Shown here: piece after piece, positions 6,429-9,188 of the stretch | Layout: the number at the start of each line of letters is the position of its first letter | Position numbering within the stretch: position 1 is the stretch's first letter | Assembly: GCA_002454415.1 (NCBI GenBank) | Contig: DKIT01000070.1 | Coordinates: 79,884-89,071 of the forward strand | Source: Sphingobacterium sp. UBA6711 | GTDB lineage: Bacteria > Bacteroidota > Bacteroidia > Sphingobacteriales > Sphingobacteriaceae | Direction of reading: 5' to 3' | Length of the DNA: 9,188 nt | The notes under the pieces: generated by a model | Seen by the model: only the letters and a program-made list of their open reading frames with translations | Databases searched by the model: none | What the model was told of the DNA's origin: nothing | Position numbers and translations under genes: made by a program

Positions 6429-6446
6429 AATGCACGGTTGTGCATT
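6429..6446. repeat. Perfect 7-bp hairpin in the spacer between the direct repeats
   Basis: AATGCAC (6429-6435) pairs with GTGCATT (6440-6446) around a GGTT loop. The remaining spacer contains TTGAATT twice in tandem (6446-6459). Confidence 0.6.
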
Positions 6447-6463
6447 TGAATTTTGAATTGATC

Positions 6464-6538
6464 AAGATAAAGTCAATTTGCCCAGCTTCGGTATCCAAGA
6501 ATCCGTCAAGTTCCGCCGGAGCTGCGGTAAGTTGCATA
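6464..6538. repeat. 75-bp direct repeat, copy 2
   Basis: Second copy of the 6350-6424 unit. The two differences from copy 1 are one synonymous and one Ala/Thr change when read in the minus-strand frame that joins both copies (open from 6537 to 6280). That frame has no promoter or ribosome-binding site that I can see, so I do not call a gene. Confidence 0.9.
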
Positions 6539-6568
6539 AGTTAATCAATTTCTATATTTCGACTGAAA

Positions 6569-6754
6569 TTAGTGCTCGCTCATAAAATAATAAATCAAAT
6601 AAAATACAATCAGCACGCACACAGCAATAATGATTGTACGTTTAATATTTCGACCAGCTGGCTCATCATCTTTTTCTTCGACGGCTACATCAGGTAACTT
6701 CTCTTCCTGCTTTTGATCGCTATATTCATCGGGTGTGTTAAATTTATTCTCCAT
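6569..6754 (-). CDS. Small single-pass membrane protein of unknown function
   Basis: The 61-residue protein has a hydrophilic, strongly acidic N-terminal half (Q-K-Q-E-E-K, E-E-K-D-D-E-P). A basic patch R-N-I-K-R at 35-39 is followed by one transmembrane helix at ~40-58 (TIIIAVCVLIVFYLIYYFM) and a three-residue tail. Positive-inside logic puts the acidic part in the cytoplasm. The ATG at 6754 is preceded by GAAAG at a suitable distance. I do not recognise the family. It appears to be transcribed alone, and no clear terminator separates it from the direct repeats downstream. Short charged membrane proteins of this type are common in the Sphingobacteriaceae and usually uncharacterised. Confidence 0.7.
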   Translation of the reverse strand: MENKFNTPDEYSDQKQEEKLPDVAVEEKDDEPAGRNIKRTIIIAVCVLIVFYLIYYFMSEH

Positions 6755-6899
6755 CTTTCAAAAGTGTTGTTCTTATTCATATAACAGTTAGGGAATGGAA
6801 ATCGTTTAATATTCTGAAATTTTAGTAATATATGAGATGTGTCAAGATTATCATATGGATGGTATGAATAAATAAAACATTAAACCATTGTGGTTTTTA

Positions 6900-6929
6900 T
6901 AGTATTTGCATACATTGCGGTAGTATTTG
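6900..6929 (+). repeat. Direct repeat TAGTATTTG with 21-bp period
   Basis: TAGTATTTG occurs at 6900-6908 and again at 6921-6929, exactly two helical turns apart, about 90-115 bp upstream of the isomerase start. It could bind a regulator on one face of the DNA. Confidence 0.4.
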
Positions 6930-6953
6930 ACGTGAGTAAAACCTAAACAACCC

Positions 6954-6970
6954 GTAAGCGTTATGTTTAC
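6954..6970. promoter_or_regulatory. Imperfect 17-bp palindrome upstream of the isomerase gene
   Basis: GTAAGCGTTATGTTTAC has GTAA/TTAC outer arms with six of eight pairs complementary, about 47 bp before the isomerase ATG. The size resembles an operator for a dimeric regulator, but the match is imperfect and I rate it low. Confidence 0.25.
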
Positions 6971-7016
6971 AAAAATATTCGTGTTGGGAAGTCTATAATA
7001 AATAAACGTACATTAA

Positions 7017-7904
7017 ATGAAAAGAAGAACTCTTATCGGTACATTATTGGCTGGATGTATGATGATGGCTGTATGTCCGACATTTGCACAACAAAAAGCT
7101 GCAAAAAAAGAAATTGGGCTACAGTTATATTCTGTACGAGAGGAAATTGGAAAGAATCCAAATTTCGATCAAATTTTGGAAAAAATTTCGGCGTTGGGCT
7201 TCACGGGTGTTGAAGCTGCTGGATACAAAGATGGGAAACTGTACAATTTTAGCCCACAAGAATTTAAAGCAAAAGTGGAAAGGGCAGGAATGAAAGTGTT
7301 GTCTTCGCATGCAACAAAAACGCTGTCTCAACAAGAACTTGCTTCAGGAGATTTTACAGAATCTTTAAAATGGTGGGACGAATGTATTGCGACACACAAA
7401 GCTGCAGGGATGAAATATATTGTTACCCCCTGGATGGAGGTACCCAAAACACTTAAAGATCTGGAAACACAATGCCGTTATTTGGATGCTGTAGGTGCTA
7501 AATGTCGTCAACAGGGCATTTTATACGGTTATCACAATCATTCTCATGAGTTTAAAAAGGTTGAGGACAAAGTGATGTATGACTATATGCTCGAACATAC
7601 CAATCCTGAAAATGTATTTTTCGAAATGGACGTATATTGGGCGGTAATGGGGCAAGTGAGTCCTGTGGACTATTTCAACAAATATGCTGGTAGATTTAAA
7701 GCTTTGCATATCAAAGATCACCGTGAAATTGGGCAAAGTGGCATGGTTGGTTTCGATGCAATCTTTAACAATGTAAAAACAGGCGGTTTACAATATCTTT
7801 TTGTTGAATTCGAAGACACGCGTAATGATATTTACATCGGTCTTGAACAAAGTATCGACAATTTGAAAAAAGCTTCTTTTGTGAAAGCCAGCTACACGAA
7901 ATAA
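7017..7904 (+). CDS. Exported sugar phosphate isomerase/epimerase-family TIM-barrel protein
   Basis: The 295-residue protein belongs to the xylose-isomerase-like TIM barrel family (AP endonuclease 2 fold). Strand-end motifs appear in order: IGLQLYSVR (33-41), GVEAAGY with E66, SSHA with H98, GYHNHSHEF with H173/H175, FFEMDVYW with E203/D205, ALHIKDH with H231 and FVEFED with E264. These positions supply the divalent-metal ligands and catalytic acids in the family, so it is probably active as an isomerase or epimerase on a sugar or polyol. The substrate is unknown. The N-terminus is an export signal, probably cleaved at TFA|QQ, but the LLAGC at 10-14 could be a lipobox and K-R-R at 2-4 resembles a weak Tat motif. 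Secreted relatives in Bacteroidota often act in periplasmic sugar metabolism. The gene stands alone, with a hairpin after the stop. Confidence 0.9.
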   Translation: MKRRTLIGTLLAGCMMMAVCPTFAQQKAAKKEIGLQLYSVREEIGKNPNFDQILEKISALGFTGVEAAGYKDGKLYNFSPQEFKAKVERAGMKVLSSHATKTLSQQELASGDFTESLKWWDECIATHKAAGMKYIVTPWMEVPKTLKDLETQCRYLDAVGAKCRQQGILYGYHNHSHEFKKVEDKVMYDYMLEHTNPENVFFEMDVYWAVMGQVSPVDYFNKYAGRFKALHIKDHREIGQSGMVGFDAIFNNVKTGGLQYLFVEFEDTRNDIYIGLEQSIDNLKKASFVKASYTK

Positions 7905-7914
7905 CTGAGAATCG

Positions 7915-7946
7915 GGAGAAAATTGACCCTGTTGAGACAATTCTCC
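7915..7946 (+). terminator. Probable terminator hairpin after the isomerase gene
   Basis: GGAGAA (7915-7920) pairs with TTCTCC (7941-7946), and TTG (7923-7925) with CAA (7938-7940) after an AA bulge. A T-rich but interrupted stretch follows. The stem starts 10 bp after the stop codon. Confidence 0.45.
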
Positions 7947-8021
7947 GTTTGATAGATTTATTATTTTTCGTTAACTTGAATGTAATAAAAAGGGATTTTT
8001 TATTGAATTAAATTAGACCAT

Positions 8022-8840
8022 ATGAAACGGATTATTGTTGCCACAGACTATGCTGAAGAAGCTGAACATGCCTTAAAGTTTATTATGGAAGTTTTTGAAG
8101 GAAAAGAATATGAGCTTATTTTATTTTCTCTTCAGAATCCTTCAATCCATGCGATGAATGCCCGGCTTTCTCCCGATTCTATGTTCAAAATATTTGAACA
8201 TCAAAGCAGGATTTTACAACATAAAGCGGAAGCGATCACTGCTCAAAGCGGTGTTCGAACAATTCCATATCTTGCTGCTGGATTATTCTATGATCAAATT
8301 ACAAAATGTATTCAGGAAACAAATGCAGATTTGCTTGTTTTAGGGATGGCCAAAAGATCCTTTGATCAGGATATGTTGGGCAATACCACCACTGCGGCCA
8401 TCAGCAGATTGAAAATTCCAATCCTTTCTGTACCATTGGGGGCCAAATTTACTGGTCTAAAACATATTCTTTTTTCTTGTGATGTTGTACGCGGTGTCCA
8501 AAAGGAAATCCTTGAAAAAGTAAAGGATTTTGCAGCTGAATTTGCAGCTGTATTAGAAGTTCTTAATATTCGAAAGACTGTTGAACAGCTTAATGAGGAA
8601 AAAGGTATGGAGACACGTGAAGCAATCAATGATGTGATGGGAATCGTAAGTTATTACTACAAAAATGTCACATCCAATGAGGTTGTACGGGCTATTCGTG
8701 ACGAAGTGAAAGAAAGCAATACAGATCTACTTGTCATGATTCCTTACAAATACGGTTTTTGGAGCTCTTTAACCCACCGGAGTAAAACACGGATGATGGC
8801 ATCGGGATTGGATGTTCCATTACTAACGATTTCGATTTAA
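8022..8840 (+). CDS. Universal stress protein, two tandem UspA domains
   Basis: The 272-residue cytoplasmic protein contains two UspA-type alpha/beta domains. Domain 1 (~1-140) opens with KRIIVATDYAEEAEHALKF and closes with ADLLVLGMAK...ISRLKIPILSVP. Domain 2 (~145-272) opens with LKHILFSCDV and closes with TDLLVMIPYK...MASGLDVPLLTISI. The ATP-binding motif G-x2-G-x9-G-[ST] of nucleotide-binding Usp proteins is only partly kept in domain 1 (G108, then K111 in place of glycine, then G120-N121) and is absent from domain 2. This may therefore be a non-ATP-binding, UspA-like member. The family helps cells survive starvation or other stress, but the exact role is unknown. The ATG at 8022 is the first in frame at the conserved beta strand. 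A strong terminator follows, so it forms its own unit. Confidence 0.93.
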   Translation: MKRIIVATDYAEEAEHALKFIMEVFEGKEYELILFSLQNPSIHAMNARLSPDSMFKIFEHQSRILQHKAEAITAQSGVRTIPYLAAGLFYDQITKCIQETNADLLVLGMAKRSFDQDMLGNTTTAAISRLKIPILSVPLGAKFTGLKHILFSCDVVRGVQKEILEKVKDFAAEFAAVLEVLNIRKTVEQLNEEKGMETREAINDVMGIVSYYYKNVTSNEVVRAIRDEVKESNTDLLVMIPYKYGFWSSLTHRSKTRMMASGLDVPLLTISI

Positions 8841-8850
8841 TTTTTTGTAC

Positions 8851-8885
8851 TAAAGCCCAGATGAACTGAAATCAACTGGGCTTTA
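8851..8885 (+). terminator. Intrinsic terminator after the universal stress protein gene
   Basis: TAAAGCCCAG (8851-8860) pairs perfectly with CTGGGCTTTA (8876-8885). After an A-A mismatch, TGA/TCA extends the stem inward, leaving a loop of about 7 nt. A T-rich CTTTACTTT end follows. It begins 11 bp after the stop codon. Confidence 0.85.
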
Positions 8886-8897
8886 CTTTGAATGGAC

Positions 8898-9032
8898 TCA
8901 TTGCAGCATAGGGAGTATTTTATCCCAAATTTGCTGGTAAACTTTATTATTCCGAACGATGCCCTTATCCTCGTCATAATAATTCGGTGAGTCAAAGCTA
9001 CCACCTTTACGCCGTTCTATTAAAAATATATT
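8898..9032 (-). pseudogene. Possible 3' remnant of a degraded gene
   Basis: On the minus strand 44 codons are open and end in TGA at 8898-8900. The translation has good coding character in its last ~39 residues: ERRKGGSFDSPNYYDED, then KGIVRNNKVYQQIWDKI and LPMLQ. No start codon or ribosome-binding site is present. The frame is closed upstream by a TAA at 9033-9035, so if real it is a 5'-truncated or frameshifted gene end. A different minus frame is open just upstream (9186 to 9007) and could be the rest after a frameshift. I do not recognise the family. It could also be a chance open frame. Confidence 0.35.
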
Positions 9033-9085
9033 TTAACACGACTTTTGACCCGCCGTCTTTTATGGGGCTTATCAAAAAGTTAAAG

Positions 9086-9122
9086 ATAAGCTTCTTACCT
9101 TCCTGTAAGGTAAGAAGCTTAT
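9086..9122 (-). terminator. Perfect 16-bp hairpin, probable terminator of a gene entering from the right edge
   Basis: Positions 9086-9101 pair perfectly with 9107-9122 around the 5-nt loop CCTGT. On the minus strand it is followed by a T-rich CTTTAACTTTTTG tract, while on the plus strand the following bases are only mildly T-rich. This favours termination of a leftward transcript coming from beyond 9188, though it could act in both directions. Confidence 0.65.
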
Positions 9123-9139
9123 TGTTCTCTAGATAAGTA

Positions 9140-9187
9140 TTAATCTGAATAAATCCGGAAGGTCGATCCAGATTTGAAATAAAGTAC
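9140..9187 (-). CDS. Possible C-terminal end of a leftward gene (partial)
   Basis: In one minus-strand frame the last 15 residues before a TAA at 9140-9142 read VLYFKSGSTFRIYSD. The stop falls 17 bp before the strong hairpin at 9086-9122, a normal gene-end arrangement. The visible part is too short to identify. A competing minus frame stays open through the hairpin from 9186 to 9007, so the assignment depends on sequence outside the window. Confidence 0.35.
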   Translation of the reverse strand, partial: VLYFKSGSTFRIYSD

Positions 9188-9188
9188 T

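Noticed and set aside
6280..6537. Minus-strand open frame of 85 codons through both 75-bp repeats
   Set aside because: It exists mainly because the repeat is open in that frame. The ends are AT-rich filler and no ribosome-binding site or promoter is visible. Kept as a finding but not called a gene.
6350..6538. CRISPR array
   Set aside because: Only two units, each 75 bp, not palindromic in the CRISPR manner, and no cas genes.
6970..6977. Perfect minus-strand -7 element TATTTTTG for the 61-aa membrane protein
   Set aside because: No -33 TTG at a suitable spacing, and the leader would be over 200 nt long.
7125..7334. Minus-strand open frame inside the isomerase gene
   Set aside because: Shadow frame of a well-supported TIM-barrel gene.

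Overview
The window looks like a chromosomal segment of a low-GC Bacteroidota, most likely Sphingobacteriaceae (Sphingobacterium-like). The grounds are a SusC-type carboxypeptidase-like regulatory domain fused to a von Willebrand A protein, signal peptides ending in A-Q, Bacteroidota-style -33/-7 promoter candidates, mostly absent Shine-Dalgarno sequences, and the family content. No rRNA, tRNA, CRISPR array or intact mobile element was seen.

Left block (1-2931): an ECF sigma factor gene and an overlapping gene for a single-pass membrane protein with an anti-sigma-like N-terminus run leftward. A secreted YfbK-type VWA protein is divergent from them across an 81-bp intergenic region. This resembles an envelope-sensing regulatory island. 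The VWA gene ends in a strong hairpin terminator.

Middle block (2932-6110): a small exported orphan protein, then about 480 bp without a gene holding two hairpins. Next come a divergent pair, a small C-terminally membrane-anchored beta-rich protein (leftward) and a membrane di-iron fatty acid desaturase-family enzyme (rightward, probable TTG start). The desaturase converges, with only 2 bp between stop codons, on an XRE-family regulator that carries a second, winged-helix-like domain.

AT-rich block (6111-7016): palindromes lie upstream of the XRE gene. Two 75-bp near-identical, relatively GC-rich direct repeats are separated by a hairpin-bearing spacer. A 61-aa single-pass membrane protein follows.

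Right block (7017-9188): an exported xylose-isomerase-like TIM-barrel protein (sugar phosphate isomerase/epimerase family) and a tandem-domain universal stress protein, each followed by a hairpin. The last 350 bp hold an apparent degraded gene end and a 16-bp perfect hairpin that probably terminates a gene entering from the right edge on the minus strand.

Apart from the sigma/membrane-protein pair, the genes look like mostly single transcription units. The most unusual structures are the GC-rich repeat pair near 6350-6538, the palindromes upstream of the XRE gene, and the remnant at the right edge.
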